Of a stretch of 13,759 nt of DNA, positions 13,737 to 13,759 are shown in pieces. Position numbers and translations under genes: made by a program. The notes under the pieces were generated by a model. That model saw only the letters and a list, made by a program, of their open reading frames with translations, did no database searches and had not been told where the DNA came from. Source of the stretch: Hyphomicrobiaceae bacterium (GTDB taxonomy: Bacteria > Pseudomonadota > Alphaproteobacteria > Rhizobiales > JAKIUO01); contig JAKIUO010000076.1 of NCBI GenBank assembly GCA_021647535.1, forward strand, positions 1 to 13,759, written 5' to 3'. Positions within the stretch are counted from its first letter, which is position 1. Each line of letters begins with the position of its first letter.

Positions 13737-13759
13737 ATGCAAGGCAAGATACTCGCAAG
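13737..13759 (+). CDS. Start of an unidentified gene (cut by window end)
   Basis: ATG at 13737 is preceded by a strong ribosome-binding site (AGGGAGGA at 13721-13728, 8 nt spacing). Only seven complete codons are visible, MQGKILA, which is too little to name the product. An in-frame ATG at 13716 is possible but overlaps the ribosome-binding site region. Confidence 0.5.

Noticed and set aside
13261..13758. 165-codon minus-strand open frame at the right end
   Set aside because: It overlaps the end of the hydrolase gene, the repeats and the structured leader, and its sequence looks like translated non-coding DNA.

Overview
The window looks like chromosomal DNA of an alphaproteobacterium with roughly balanced base composition. 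The GyrA and SdhB sequences are of alphaproteobacterial type, and most genes are ordinary housekeeping or envelope genes. I see no prophage, insertion-sequence transposase, CRISPR array, rRNA or tRNA. The taxonomic call is by recognition only.

Layout, left to right. Positions 1-1899 (minus) hold the N-terminal two thirds of gyrA, with a good sigma70-type promoter at 1990-2018. Behind it on the same strand lie a small two-helix membrane protein (2045-2314) and a decayed gene for a small exported protein (2429-2706). A DnaA-box pair (2817-2848) precedes a small HMA-fold protein without metal-binding cysteines (2928-3170, plus). The next 650 bases contain no convincing gene but much structure: a 12-bp hairpin, a promoter plus terminator unit that could encode a ~65-nt small RNA, a run of three hairpins and a 24-bp tandem duplication. 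A PEP carboxylase homologue with altered active-site motifs follows on the minus strand (3819-6716).

Divergent from it are a phosphoglycolate-phosphatase-type HAD hydrolase (6905-7573) and a secreted protein of unknown function (7633-8574), probably one operon. Then come a membrane-anchored SPFH/band 7 protein (8771-10546) and a small secreted DUF2147-like protein (10774-11118). The latter ends at a strong two-way terminator shared with sdhB, which runs the opposite way (11406-12212) without sdhA, sdhC or sdhD beside it. A Tat-exported dienelactone-hydrolase-family protein (12564-13385) comes next. The window closes with a structured leader and the first codons of another gene (13737).

The genes do not form one pathway. 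gyrA, ppc, gph and sdhB are core metabolism and replication; four others are envelope proteins. The most unusual material is between the genes: related hairpin-bearing repeats at 11253-11385, 12268-12323 and 13420-13526, the small-RNA candidate at 3484-3584, and the leader at 13598-13734. Among the proteins, the PEP carboxylase homologue and the GyrA quinolone-pocket glutamine deserve a second look.
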